A stretch of 21,885 nucleotides of DNA from Victivallales bacterium (GTDB lineage: Bacteria > Verrucomicrobiota > Lentisphaeria > Oligosphaerales > Oligosphaeraceae): the NCBI GenBank assembly GCA_017963875.1, contig JAGCTA010000376.1, positions 1-21,885 on the forward strand. Reading direction: 5' to 3'. This document shows, one piece after another, positions 7,902-16,350 of the stretch. The first letter of the stretch is position 1, and every line of letters begins with the position of its first letter. The position numbers were made by a program, and so were the translations under genes. The notes under the pieces are model-generated. The model saw only the letters and a program-made list of their open reading frames with translations. It made no database searches and was not told where the DNA came from.

Positions 7902-9779
7902 TTATGCGTAGATCGGGCCGAGAAATGCGCAAGCACGGTAGTCATCGCCACCGAAACGCTGCCACATCGTCGGGCGGAAGATGTCCTTTTCATCGATATT
8001 GGTCATATCGACGGGGATGCGGAGCATGGCGTTGAAGGTGATGAAATCGGCACCGACGAGTCCGAAGGACGCACCGTCATGGTTCGGACCGATTTTTGTC
8101 ATGTATTCATGGGAGGTCATGTCCCTTGGAGTCCAGAAGGTTTCAGGCCATGTCGGGTCGGTGATTGCACCGATTTTGTCTGCGACTTTCTTCGGCAGTT
8201 CGACGGTCTTTCCTTCAATGACGGAGCAGGTGAGCAGTTCGCCGACCATGTTGTATCTGTAAGATGTCATAGGGATGTCGCCAGGCGTGCGGAAATGGCT
8301 TGAGAGACCATCGCCCATGAAATAGGTGAGCGCGGCGTTCATGTATGTCGTTCCTTTGATGGCTGACGCAATCAGTTTGTCCTGAAGTTTCTTGTCGGCC
8401 TTGATGACATTCCAGACCTCGTTAACAGTCATCTTTTGGGAGCCTTTGACGAGTTTGAAGATATCGACGGCATAGTCAAGGGCGGCGGCACCAGAGTTGC
8501 GCTTGTCGATAATGCCGTTGGGGCAGAGTTTTGAGACATCTTCGCCCGTGGCCTTCTTGATTGACGCAGGCGTCCAGTTTGTCCGAATATCGGCAAACAA
8601 CTGCGGGATGCCGCCTGTGAGGATATTACCGATCATCATGCCGATGCCGTTCTTTGAATCGTTTTCAGTCGCGCAGACGTATGGCGCGCGGAAGCCATTC
8701 CAGTCAAACGAAGAATTGAGGATTGATTCAGTGACATCGTAATTTGGATTGTAGTCGGTCCACTGGCGCTGCCCTTGCGTACCTGCGACGATTGCATTGA
8801 CGCCCTGCGCGTACTCGACATCCGCCTTAAAGCCCCATTTCTTGCCGTATTTCGGGTCTGCGAGTTTCGGATTGCCGTGCATGAGGTCCTTGACAATGCA
8901 GGTCATTTTGATGGTATATTCTTCAAGTTCTTCATTGGAACGGCCATAGCGGCGGTCGGCGGCCTTGTTGGAATGGACGCGTTTGAATTTGCGGAGGAAA
9001 TCAACGCCTTTCGCGAATTCCTCATGGTCGTAGAATTCCGTATTGATGCGCCCCGTGATAATGGACTGGTCAACGGATACCGCGCCCATGCCGAGGTAGT
9101 TCATCATCACGTTCCTACGGACATCCGAACCGATGATGCCCATCGCGACACCGCCGACGGAGAGATAGTTTTTGCCGCGGATGTAGGCGACAGCCGCCGC
9201 ACAACGGGCAAAGCGCAGGATACGCGTTGCGACGAACTCGCACAGCGGTGCGTCTTCATCTTCGAGTTCGGGGGACTAGACGCAGAAAATCGGGCGTTTC
9301 TTTTCGTCCATGGCAGCGGTGAATGCCTTGAGCCAAACGGCGCCTGGACGGTCCGTCTGGTTGAGGCCGTAAGCGCATTGCTGCCATTCTGTTGAGCCGA
9401 TGCCCATCATCGCACCCATGAGTTCATCGGAATACGACCATGACCGACCGACCCAGATGTTCGCTCCGACGCCCTGCGTCGCATAGTATGCCTGGGCACG
9501 TGCGGCAGTACGTGCACCATAGACGATTTCAGGGGCGACGACGACTTTGATTGGTGTTCCATCGACTGTGGTCACATTTGCCTTGATGAGGTCATAGACC
9601 TTCTCGACCATTCCCCACGTCTTGACGGCGTTGTCCTCATAGGCGCCGCTGCGTCCGTCGGAGACAGGTGTGATGGCGATGGTTGGAATTTGTCCGAGAA
9701 TTGTTTTCTGCGGTTCTTGGAACGTGCGGACTGGGGTTGCAAGCGCTTTGAAATTCGGGCGGTCGTTTTGGTTTGGCAT
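7902..9779 (-). pseudogene. fucI: L-fucose isomerase interrupted by one in-frame TAG codon
   Basis: Read without the stop, this frame encodes about 625 residues, slightly longer than E. coli FucI (about 590). FucI converts L-fucose to L-fuculose, the first step of fucose breakdown. Codon 168 (9276-9278) is TAG. The frame stays open on both sides, and the surrounding sequence is conserved: IFCV-stop-SPELEDEDA, then ILRFARCAAAVAYIRGKNYL as in intact FucI. Family knowledge suggests a Tyr at this place, one base away from TAG. The metal ligands are all after the stop: E372 in ATEND, D397 in FADIRT and H567 in GPNHDG. A truncated N-terminal product would therefore be inactive. ATG 9779 is chosen because AGGAG (9789-9793) lies nine bases upstream. 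TAG ends the mannosidase and murG genes here, so it is a normal stop. A recent nonsense mutation, a sequencing error or readthrough are all possible. Confidence 0.85.
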
Positions 9780-9817
9780 AGATACTGTCTCCTGGTCTGT
9801 GTGTTTTGTTTGGTGGA

Positions 9818-9928
9818 ATTCAACTGAAAAAGATACATCATTTATAATATTATTACGTTTGTCCAATTTGGCAAATGCTCACGTGGAAATATATTACCTT
9901 TGGATTGTGTCATTACATTGAGTTGAAT
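9818..9928. promoter_or_regulatory. 8-bp inverted repeat pair flanking the fucI divergent promoter region
   Basis: ATTCAACT (9818-9825) and its exact reverse complement AGTTGAAT (9921-9928) lie about 95 bases apart in the gap between fucI and the divergent small redox gene. The similarity extends slightly outward (GAATTCAACTGA against the reverse complement GATTCAACTCAA). Paired sites at each end of a divergent promoter region suggest a shared regulator, but two 8-mers could also be chance. Confidence 0.3.
9847..9874 (-). promoter_or_regulatory. Putative fucI promoter
   Basis: On the minus strand, TTGCCA (9869-9874) and TAATAT (9847-9852) are separated by 16 bases. The pair lies in the divergent interval, about 70 bases before the fucI ATG. 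Other AT-rich hexamers nearby could also serve, so the exact boxes are uncertain. Confidence 0.35.
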
Positions 9929-9957
9929 CAAGAACAAAACCTCAGAGGGATGCAAAT

Positions 9958-10296
9958 ATGTTGATAGACAAGGAACGAGAAGAGGCATCGTTGATTTTCC
10001 GCAAGCCGCCGAGGATGCTCAACTGCTCTCAAAGTGTTGCGGCTGCATGCGGGCATGACGAAATGGTCGATGGTCTTTCAGGTTTTGGCGGTGGCCGTGC
10101 TCCAGAGGGAATGTGCGGTGCGCTGTATGCCGCCATGGCGATGGTTCCAGAGGAAAAACGTGCTGAACTGCGAAAGCGTTTTGCCGAATCGGTGGGGAAT
10201 GAAGCCTGCCGTGATATCAAGGCAGTCAATAAAGTTCCGTGCATCGACTGTGTCGCGACCGCAATTGCATTGGCCCGCGAGATAGGAAAACGTTGA
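9958..10296 (+). CDS. C_GCAxxG_C_C family putative redox-active protein
   Basis: A 112-residue cysteine-rich protein matching the C_GCAxxG_C_C family (PF09719). Cysteines are at 23, 31, 53, 84, 95 and 98. The core is GFGGGRAPEGMCGALYAA around C53, followed by C84-RDIK and C95-ID-C98. The family name reflects this cysteine and glycine pattern, and members are thought to bind a cofactor or take part in redox chemistry; no biochemical role is established. There is no signal peptide or membrane segment, so it is predicted to be cytoplasmic. The ATG is preceded by AGAGGG. It is transcribed divergently from fucI and is the first gene of a plus-strand run, 32 bases before rodA, so it may share an operon with envelope genes. 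The family match is good; the function is unknown. Confidence 0.8.
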   Translation: MLIDKEREEASLIFRKPPRMLNCSQSVAAACGHDEMVDGLSGFGGGRAPEGMCGALYAAMAMVPEEKRAELRKRFAESVGNEACRDIKAVNKVPCIDCVATAIALAREIGKR

Positions 10297-10328
10297 GGCA
10301 TCCATCGAAAGGGTAAACGTGGAAACTC

Positions 10329-11612
10329 ATGTCGGGGAATGAGAGAAAACATCCTGCTGGAATGGCGGAACAACGTGCAGTTCTTTCGCTTGGGGAACTT
10401 GTCTGGTGGCTTTTGATTTCATTTCTGGTGCTGTATGGCGTGTTGTTCATTTACAGCACTGGGTATATCAGCGAGGATTATCCAGTGAGGGCGACGTGGA
10501 CGCGCCATATTGTGTGGTGCGGCACAGGTGTATTGCTTGCCTGGGGTGCATCGCGTCTTACGGCACATGGACTTGCCATGCGTTGGTTGACATGGGCTGG
10601 ATATGTCGGCAGTTTGTTGCTTTTGACGTTGGTACTGGTGTTCGGGACGACGATTGGCGGTGCCAGACGATGGCTTGTAATCGGCTCGCTGATGCTTCAG
10701 CCTGCGGAATTTGCCAAGGTTTTCACGATGCTTGCGGTTTGCCGCCTAGCAAGCCCAGACGGTGATTTGGCAAGGAAGTGGTGGCGTTATTTTCTGCTAT
10801 TGCCGATAATAGGCGTACCTTTTGCACTGATAGTTGTCGAGCCGTCATTTGGAAATGCCTTTTCGCTATTGCCAGGCTCATTTGCAGTTCTTGGCGTGCG
10901 ATTTGCCTGGAGGCCTTTATGGACACTTGTGATGCTGCTGTTGATTGTCGGGCTTGTCGGTGGTGGGATCATGTTGACTCGGGTTCGCTCGGGGGAGGGG
11001 CTCTCTATGTCATTCAGCCAGGAGAACTCTTTTTTCCGCAGTTATCATTTGTCCCGCATGGCAAATTATCTGACGCCTGCTGGAGGATGGAACGAGCGTC
11101 AATCGATGATGACTCTAGCCAGTGGCGGTATGACTGGTAAGGGGTATTTGAACGGAACAATGAAGAGTCTGGGGTATCTTCCACGGACGGTCGCCCCGAC
11201 GGATTTTATCTTCTCCGTGATCGGCGAGGAAATGGGATTTGCATTTGGGAGTCTTCCAGTGCTACTCGCATACATGATTCTCGTTGCCATCGGCCTTCAC
11301 TGGGGCGCATATACAAAGGACGGCATCGCCATGCTGAATTGCGTCGCTTTGATGACATTGGTCTGTACGCATGTTCTGGTCAATGTGGGCATGACTGTGC
11401 GGTTGATTCCTGTGATTGGACTGCCATTGCCTTTTTTGAGTTATGGAGGCAGTTTTACACTGTCAATGTTCCTTGCACTTGGCTTTGTATGGGGTGTGGG
11501 GCGACGGAATGCCATGCAATCGAAAGAAAGAATTCCGATAAAAGTTGCTGAATCGGAGTTCTGCATTAATTTATTGAATCTTTTTAAATTGACGATAAAA
11601 ACCAAACCATAA
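10329..11612 (+). CDS. rodA: SEDS peptidoglycan polymerase, RodA/FtsW family
   Basis: A 427-residue polytopic membrane protein with about ten hydrophobic segments. SEDS proteins polymerise lipid II into glycan strands for elongation (RodA) or division (FtsW). Visible motifs are GARRWLVIGSLMLQPAEFAK (residues 111-130), GKGYLNGT, PTDFIFSVIGEEMGF with the presumed catalytic Asp292, and NVGMTVRLIPVIGLPLPFLSYGGS near the C terminus. The usual PDLGT motif of the central segment reads EPSFGNA (171-177), replacing the Asp and Thr, which is unusual. RodA is favoured over FtsW from the overall pattern and the missing division-cluster neighbours, but that is not certain. No dedicated PBP2 partner is present in the window; murG lies about 7 kb downstream. 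The start at 10329 has a poor ribosome binding site. The tail after residue 400 is not conserved. Confidence 0.85.
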   Translation: MSGNERKHPAGMAEQRAVLSLGELVWWLLISFLVLYGVLFIYSTGYISEDYPVRATWTRHIVWCGTGVLLAWGASRLTAHGLAMRWLTWAGYVGSLLLLTLVLVFGTTIGGARRWLVIGSLMLQPAEFAKVFTMLAVCRLASPDGDLARKWWRYFLLLPIIGVPFALIVVEPSFGNAFSLLPGSFAVLGVRFAWRPLWTLVMLLLIVGLVGGGIMLTRVRSGEGLSMSFSQENSFFRSYHLSRMANYLTPAGGWNERQSMMTLASGGMTGKGYLNGTMKSLGYLPRTVAPTDFIFSVIGEEMGFAFGSLPVLLAYMILVAIGLHWGAYTKDGIAMLNCVALMTLVCTHVLVNVGMTVRLIPVIGLPLPFLSYGGSFTLSMFLALGFVWGVGRRNAMQSKERIPIKVAESEFCINLLNLFKLTIKTKP

Positions 11613-11636
11613 TCTGAACATCACAAGGACTACCCA

Positions 11637-14600
11637 ATGCACGACAGAATCTTCGACATTTTTAGACAGAGACTGGAGGCGTTCTATACCAATGAACTTC
11701 TCAACATGTATCCAGAATCCATACCGCTGAAGGCGGAATTCGGGTGGTCGAAGGACCCCGTGCCCTTCAAAGACCGCTTGAAGTTGAAGTATGAGCCCGC
11801 GTATATTGGCATGATCTGGGGGCATGAATGGGAAAGTGCATGGTTCCATTTTACAGCGACCGTTCCAAAGGAGTTTGCGGGAAAGGAACTCTGCGTTCGG
11901 ATCAACACGGGCGGCGAGGGCTGCGTTTTCGATGAATCAGGCTGCCCCATCTATGGTTTGACGGATGTTTCCGTTTTTGATTCGCTGTATTTCAAGGACC
12001 GCTATGCGCTTGGGCGGCTCAAGGCTAGGGAAAAGATTGATATTTGGGTGGAAAGCGCCGCTAACGCGCTGTTCGGCATCAATCAGCCGAGGCCATACGA
12101 CAAGAATCCAGCCAAGACGACGGGGTCTTATAATGCGCAAATCAAGGTCATGGAACTGTGTGTCTTCGACAGGGAGATGCATGGCTTGCTGACGGATTTC
12201 CGCATCCTGTCCAATCTGATGGACACATTCGACAAAAAGGATTATCGGGCACGGCAGTTGCTATATCATCTCAACAAGGCGCTTGATATTTACAACTATG
12301 ATTCCGCTAATGCTGCAAAGTCTCGCAAATATCTAAAGGATAAGGTCTTTTGTAATCATGCGACTGACACTGCGTTAACTGCCTGCTGCATCGGGCATGC
12401 ACACATAGACGTCGGCTGGCTCTGGCCTGTTCGAGAAAGCATCCGCAAGGCGGGGCGCACGTTCAGTAGCCAGTTGATGTTGATGGAGAAGTATCCGCAG
12501 TATCATTTTGGGGCCTCCCAAGCGGAGCTGTACAAGATGACCAAGGATAACTATCCAGCGTTGTATGAGAAAATCAAACGCCGTGTCGCGGAAGGCCGCT
12601 GGGAAGTCCAGGGCGGCATGTGGGTTGAGGCGGACTGCAACATCATCTCAGGCGAATCGATGGTTCGGCAAATACTCCATGGCAAGAACTTCTTCATGGA
12701 TGAATTTGGCGTGGATGTCCGTACCATCTGGATTCCAGACGTATTCGGATATTCGGCCGCTATGCCGCAGATTATGCTGAAATCTGGTTGCGATTATTTC
12801 CTGACGCAGAAGATATCCTGGAGTCAGGTGAACACCTTCCCGCATACTTCTTTCCGTTGGAAAGGTGTCGATGGGACCGAAGTTCTTGCGCATTTCCCGC
12901 CAGAAAACACGTACAATTCCTCATGTCTTCCCGATCAGCGCAAGCGTGGAACGGAGAATTTCCAGGAGGCTGGGATAACAGACGAATTCATGTGCCTCTA
13001 TGGAATCGGTGATGGCGGAGGCGGCCCCAGCGAAGATTATATTGAGCGCAATGAGCGAATCAAAGACCTGGAAGGTTGCCCGAAGGCCATCTATGGCAAT
13101 TCAATCGATTTCTTCAAACGCTTGGAGAAAGTGCGTGATGAACTGCCCGTCTGGAATGGCGAACTTTATCTGGAGTTCCATCGTGGGACGCTGACGACTC
13201 AGGCGAGGACAAAGCGCAACAACCGCAAGTGCGAGCAGGCGTTGACAAAGCTGGAGTTCTTGGCGTCCTGTCTGCCGATGTCCCAATACCCTGCGGCCAA
13301 ACTGGATGAGGCATGGAAGAAACTTCTTGTCAATCATTTCCACGATATTATCCCCGGGTCGTCCATCGGGCTTGTATACAAGACGACGGAGAAGCAACAC
13401 GCGGAGATTTTGGAGATGTGCCGCGAGGAAAGCGCACGTGCCGCGAAGAAACTGTTCAAGGCAAATGCTGAAGCCGCAGTTGTTGTCAATTCCCTTGGGA
13501 TCGTCTGGCAGGGATGCGTCGAGTTGCCTGATGACTGGAAAGACTGCCGCATACTGGCGGATTCAGGAAGCGATTTCCCAACGCAAATTGAAGACGGGAA
13601 GGTCGTCGCCTATCTGACAGTCCCTGCCACCTCGTTTTGCACTTTGTATAAGAGCAAAGGCAAGTCGGTGCAAGTCAAGGCACGTAAAAAGGCAGGGCTT
13701 GTACTGGAGAATTCCATGGTCCGCTACACTTTCAATGAGAAGGGGCAACTAGTCAGTGCCGTGGACTTGGAGAGAGACCGTGAAATAATGAAGGAGCCAG
13801 GCAATGTCCTGTCGCTATACAATGACAGGCCGACGACATACGAAGCGTGGGATATCGAAATGTTCTATCCCAGGGATTTTAAAGGGATTATGCCATGCGT
13901 CGAGGCAGGCCCCGTGATGACTGGACCTGCGCGCTCCTTTATCAAGTTTACTTACAAGACTGAGAAGTCAACGATGGTCCAGACGGTGATTCTTTATCCG
14001 AACAGTCCCCGTCTTGATTTTGTCAACCATGTGGAATGGCATGAGTCACGCACGATGTTGAGAACCGCGTTCCCTGTGAACATCCAGGCCCCAGAGGCAT
14101 CATACGATATCCAGTATGCCTACGTGAAACGCCCGACCAATGACAATACGAGTTGGGAACAGGCGAAATTCGAAGCCGTCGGCCAACGTTATGCGGATTT
14201 GTCACAGGATGATTATGGCGTGGCATTGATGAATGACTGCAAGTATGGTTATCGCGTGAAGGGGTCAACGCTGGACCTCAATCTGCTGCGTTCCCCGAAA
14301 CACCCCGATTTCAATGCCGACCAGGGGGAGCATGACTTCACCTATAGTTTTTATCCGCATAAAGGCGACCATGTCAGCGGTTGTGTTCCAGAGGTTTCGG
14401 CGATGCTGAATCGCGAACCATATATCGCCATTGGATTCGAGGCAAAGACTACGGAGTTCCCATGCAGGGTCGATTCCAAGAGTGTTAGCCTGGAAGTTCT
14501 GAAGAAAGCGGAGAAGGATGACTCGAGAATCATTCGTCTGGTTGAGACAGGTGGAAAGCATTGCAGCGCGAGGCTGTATGTCGATTCAAAGGTGAAGCGT

Positions 14601-14714
14601 GTCAGCGAAACGAATCTTCTCGAATGGGAGCATGGATGCGAGTTACCTATTTCCTTTGGGATTGTGCATCTTGAATTTAAGCCGTTTGAAATCATTACCT
14701 TGCGTCTGGAGTAG
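11637..14714 (+). CDS. GH38 alpha-mannosidase, cytoplasmic
   Basis: A 1025-residue glycoside hydrolase family 38 enzyme that removes alpha-linked mannose by a retaining, zinc-dependent mechanism. The zinc motif H254-x-H256-x-D258 is in GHAHIDVGWLW. The catalytic nucleophile is D368 in WIPDVFGYS. A further histidine motif, NHFHDIIPG (H567, H569), completes the metal site. A mannosidase-type middle helical region and a beta-sandwich C-terminal part follow. No signal peptide is present, so it acts inside the cell on imported oligosaccharides, as bacterial GH38 enzymes generally do. AAGGA lies just before the ATG, 24 bases after the rodA stop, and folK starts directly after its TAG stop, indicating one transcript. 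Together with fucose isomerase it points to use of host or plant glycans. Full length, no defects seen. Confidence 0.95.
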   Translation: MHDRIFDIFRQRLEAFYTNELLNMYPESIPLKAEFGWSKDPVPFKDRLKLKYEPAYIGMIWGHEWESAWFHFTATVPKEFAGKELCVRINTGGEGCVFDESGCPIYGLTDVSVFDSLYFKDRYALGRLKAREKIDIWVESAANALFGINQPRPYDKNPAKTTGSYNAQIKVMELCVFDREMHGLLTDFRILSNLMDTFDKKDYRARQLLYHLNKALDIYNYDSANAAKSRKYLKDKVFCNHATDTALTACCIGHAHIDVGWLWPVRESIRKAGRTFSSQLMLMEKYPQYHFGASQAELYKMTKDNYPALYEKIKRRVAEGRWEVQGGMWVEADCNIISGESMVRQILHGKNFFMDEFGVDVRTIWIPDVFGYSAAMPQIMLKSGCDYFLTQKISWSQVNTFPHTSFRWKGVDGTEVLAHFPPENTYNSSCLPDQRKRGTENFQEAGITDEFMCLYGIGDGGGGPSEDYIERNERIKDLEGCPKAIYGNSIDFFKRLEKVRDELPVWNGELYLEFHRGTLTTQARTKRNNRKCEQALTKLEFLASCLPMSQYPAAKLDEAWKKLLVNHFHDIIPGSSIGLVYKTTEKQHAEILEMCREESARAAKKLFKANAEAAVVVNSLGIVWQGCVELPDDWKDCRILADSGSDFPTQIEDGKVVAYLTVPATSFCTLYKSKGKSVQVKARKKAGLVLENSMVRYTFNEKGQLVSAVDLERDREIMKEPGNVLSLYNDRPTTYEAWDIEMFYPRDFKGIMPCVEAGPVMTGPARSFIKFTYKTEKSTMVQTVILYPNSPRLDFVNHVEWHESRTMLRTAFPVNIQAPEASYDIQYAYVKRPTNDNTSWEQAKFEAVGQRYADLSQDDYGVALMNDCKYGYRVKGSTLDLNLLRSPKHPDFNADQGEHDFTYSFYPHKGDHVSGCVPEVSAMLNREPYIAIGFEAKTTEFPCRVDSKSVSLEVLKKAEKDDSRIIRLVETGGKHCSARLYVDSKVKRVSETNLLEWEHGCELPISFGIVHLEFKPFEIITLRLE

Positions 14715-14722
14715 CATTGATT

Positions 14723-15208
14723 ATGAAGCATCATATTGCCATAGGCCTTGGAGGCAATATCGGCGATTCGGAAAAGATTTTTGCGGAGGCCGTTGAGTGT
14801 TTGAAGCAGGGGGGACTGTCATCTGTTCGAATGGCATCGATTATTGTGACGCCAGCGATAGACTGCGTGCCTGGAACGCCTGATTTTCGAAACAGCGCAG
14901 TCGTCGGTGACTGGGAGGGCACTCCGTTGGAATTGCTTGAACTGACTCAATCAATCGAACAGTCCATGGGGCGGCCTCTCTGCCATTCCAGCCGTGAAAG
15001 CAGACCGCTGGATTTGGATATATTGCTGATGGATGGTTTATGTGTGTCCGAACCGACGTTGACAATCCCCCATCCACGGATGTGCGGCCGACGTTTTGCA
15101 TTGGAGCCTTTGGCTCAACTGGAGCCAGACTGGATTGTCCCTGGAGTGAATCTGTCCGTTTTGGAATGCCTGAAACGACTTGAAAACAAAGAGCGAATGG
15201 AGAACTGA
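14723..15208 (+). CDS. folK: 2-amino-4-hydroxy-6-hydroxymethyldihydropteridine pyrophosphokinase
   Basis: About 161 residues, the usual size for HPPK. It transfers pyrophosphate from ATP to hydroxymethyldihydropterin in folate synthesis, in the cytoplasm. Landmarks are AIGLGGNIGDSE at the N terminus, PDFRNSAVVG, and RPLDLDILLMDG, which contains the metal-binding Asp pair, followed by IPHPRM. ATG 14723 is chosen; an in-frame TTG at 14717 lies closer to the GGAG at 14708-14711 (5 bases against 11), so the protein could start two residues earlier. The ribosome binding site lies inside the end of the mannosidase gene, so translation is probably coupled. The prepilin peptidase ATG follows the stop by four bases. 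No folB or folP is in the window. Confidence 0.93.
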   Translation: MKHHIAIGLGGNIGDSEKIFAEAVECLKQGGLSSVRMASIIVTPAIDCVPGTPDFRNSAVVGDWEGTPLELLELTQSIEQSMGRPLCHSSRESRPLDLDILLMDGLCVSEPTLTIPHPRMCGRRFALEPLAQLEPDWIVPGVNLSVLECLKRLENKERMEN

Positions 15209-15212
15209 TGCC

Positions 15213-16127
15213 ATGCGTCTTTCTGAATTGACACCTGCGATTGTATTATTGCATGTATTTTCGGGAATGCTCGGCTGTGTCATCGGCAGTTTTCTGAATG
15301 TGGTCGTATGGCGCGTGCCGCGTGGGGAATCGCTTGTCACGCCGCCGAGCCATTGTCCGAACTGTGGGCATGAAATCCGCCCATGGGAGAATATCCCAGT
15401 CATCAGTTGGCTGTGCCTCCGCGGAAAATGCAGCGGATGCCATCAGCCGATCTCCATCCGATACCCATTAGGCGAATTGGCAACAGGCCTTGTCTATGTC
15501 ATCGTCTGCTATGCCGCATGGAGGCGGAATCTGCCTGTGATGGTGCTTCCTGGCTATTTCTTTGTGCTTGGAACGCTTGTCTGCGTCACGCAAATCGACA
15601 TCAAACACCGTATAATTCCTAATTTGATTTGCTATTCTGGAATGACAGTGGCATTTTTGCTGGCGTTGCTGTTTCCCTCAGGACGGTTGATATTCGGTAC
15701 GGATTATGACAGCACGTCAAGTGGGACGCTTATTTTGAGGATGGTCGTGTCGTTGTTTGAATCGTCAGGTGTGGACATTCGTTCGACGCCGCTGATGTTC
15801 GCCGCTTTGGACTGTCTTCTTGGGCTTGCCTGTGGCCTGGTGCTTCTTGGTATCTTTGCGATTCCTGGTTTTATACTTTCAACACGTATCTGGCAGGGAC
15901 GGAAAACGCTCATGGGCATGGGTGACATGAAATTTCTCGGGATGCTGGGGGCGTTTTTCGGGGCGGATGCCTGCGTGTATATTCTCTGTGCCGCGTCTGT
16001 CGCGGGATTCATTTACGGTGTCGGCAAAAAAGTCGTGAGACGTGGTCATGATGACTCGTCCGTTGTCTTCGGGCCATTTCTTTCGGTTGCCGCTTTTTTA
16101 TGGATGATTTTTGGAAAAGTCTGGTGA
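15213..16127 (+). CDS. pilD: Prepilin peptidase (A24 family)
   Basis: About 304 residues with eight or so membrane segments. The family cleaves, and may N-methylate, type IV pilin and pseudopilin leaders at the inner membrane. It opens with GCVIGSFLNVVVWRVPRGES. A zinc-ribbon CPNC...CSGC (C48, C51, C73, C76) marks the full-length bifunctional type. The catalytic aspartates are D129 in QIDIKHRIIP and D238 in GMGDMKFLG. A loop of about 45 residues between the two catalytic halves (around residues 155-200, FGTDYDSTSSG...) looks like an insertion. ATG 15213 is chosen since GGAG (15199-15202) precedes it by ten bases; an in-frame TTG at 15180 would overlap folK. No pilin or secretion ATPase genes are in the window, so it presumably processes substrates encoded elsewhere, such as the many type II pseudopilin-like proteins of PVC bacteria. 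Confidence 0.92.
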   Translation: MRLSELTPAIVLLHVFSGMLGCVIGSFLNVVVWRVPRGESLVTPPSHCPNCGHEIRPWENIPVISWLCLRGKCSGCHQPISIRYPLGELATGLVYVIVCYAAWRRNLPVMVLPGYFFVLGTLVCVTQIDIKHRIIPNLICYSGMTVAFLLALLFPSGRLIFGTDYDSTSSGTLILRMVVSLFESSGVDIRSTPLMFAALDCLLGLACGLVLLGIFAIPGFILSTRIWQGRKTLMGMGDMKFLGMLGAFFGADACVYILCAASVAGFIYGVGKKVVRRGHDDSSVVFGPFLSVAAFLWMIFGKVW

Positions 16128-16165
16128 TTTTTTTGAAAAAAAAAGAAAAAACTACAAAAAAATCA
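16125..16165 (+). terminator. A/T-only inverted repeat starting at the pilD stop codon, possible terminator
   Basis: TGATTTTTTTG (16125-16135, starting with the TGA stop itself) and CAAAAAAATCA (16155-16165) form a perfect 11-bp inverted repeat around a purine-rich 19-base loop. The stem is almost all A-T and no T run follows, so it is not a canonical terminator. It may fold weakly or act as a transcript end on either strand. Confidence 0.35.
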
Positions 16166-16350
16166 TAGAAATTGCTTTAAATAACTTGCATTGTTGGCAA
16201 AGGATACTAACTTTTTAAGTTGTATTATAAGTTTTCTGTCTGTTTCTGCCGTCAAAATGCCCAAAAGCATGGAGAATGGCGGAGATGGGAGACGTGTGTT
16301 TGCAAATATAATCAAGAATAAAATAGAGAATTAACAGGGAGTCGTGTCCT

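Noticed and set aside
9276..9278. TAG as a recoded sense codon such as pyrrolysine
   Set aside because: TAG ends the mannosidase and murG genes in the same window, the expected residue is Tyr, and FucI is not a known pyrrolysine protein. Mutation or error is simpler.
8775..9395. 206-codon open frame on the plus strand opposite fucI, spanning the amber codon
   Set aside because: It is antisense to a strongly conserved coding sequence, has no ribosome binding site and no family-like sequence. It is a codon-bias shadow.
16257..16334. 25-residue frame in the leader of the coiled-coil gene
   Set aside because: No ribosome binding site and no recognisable leader-peptide features; likely chance.
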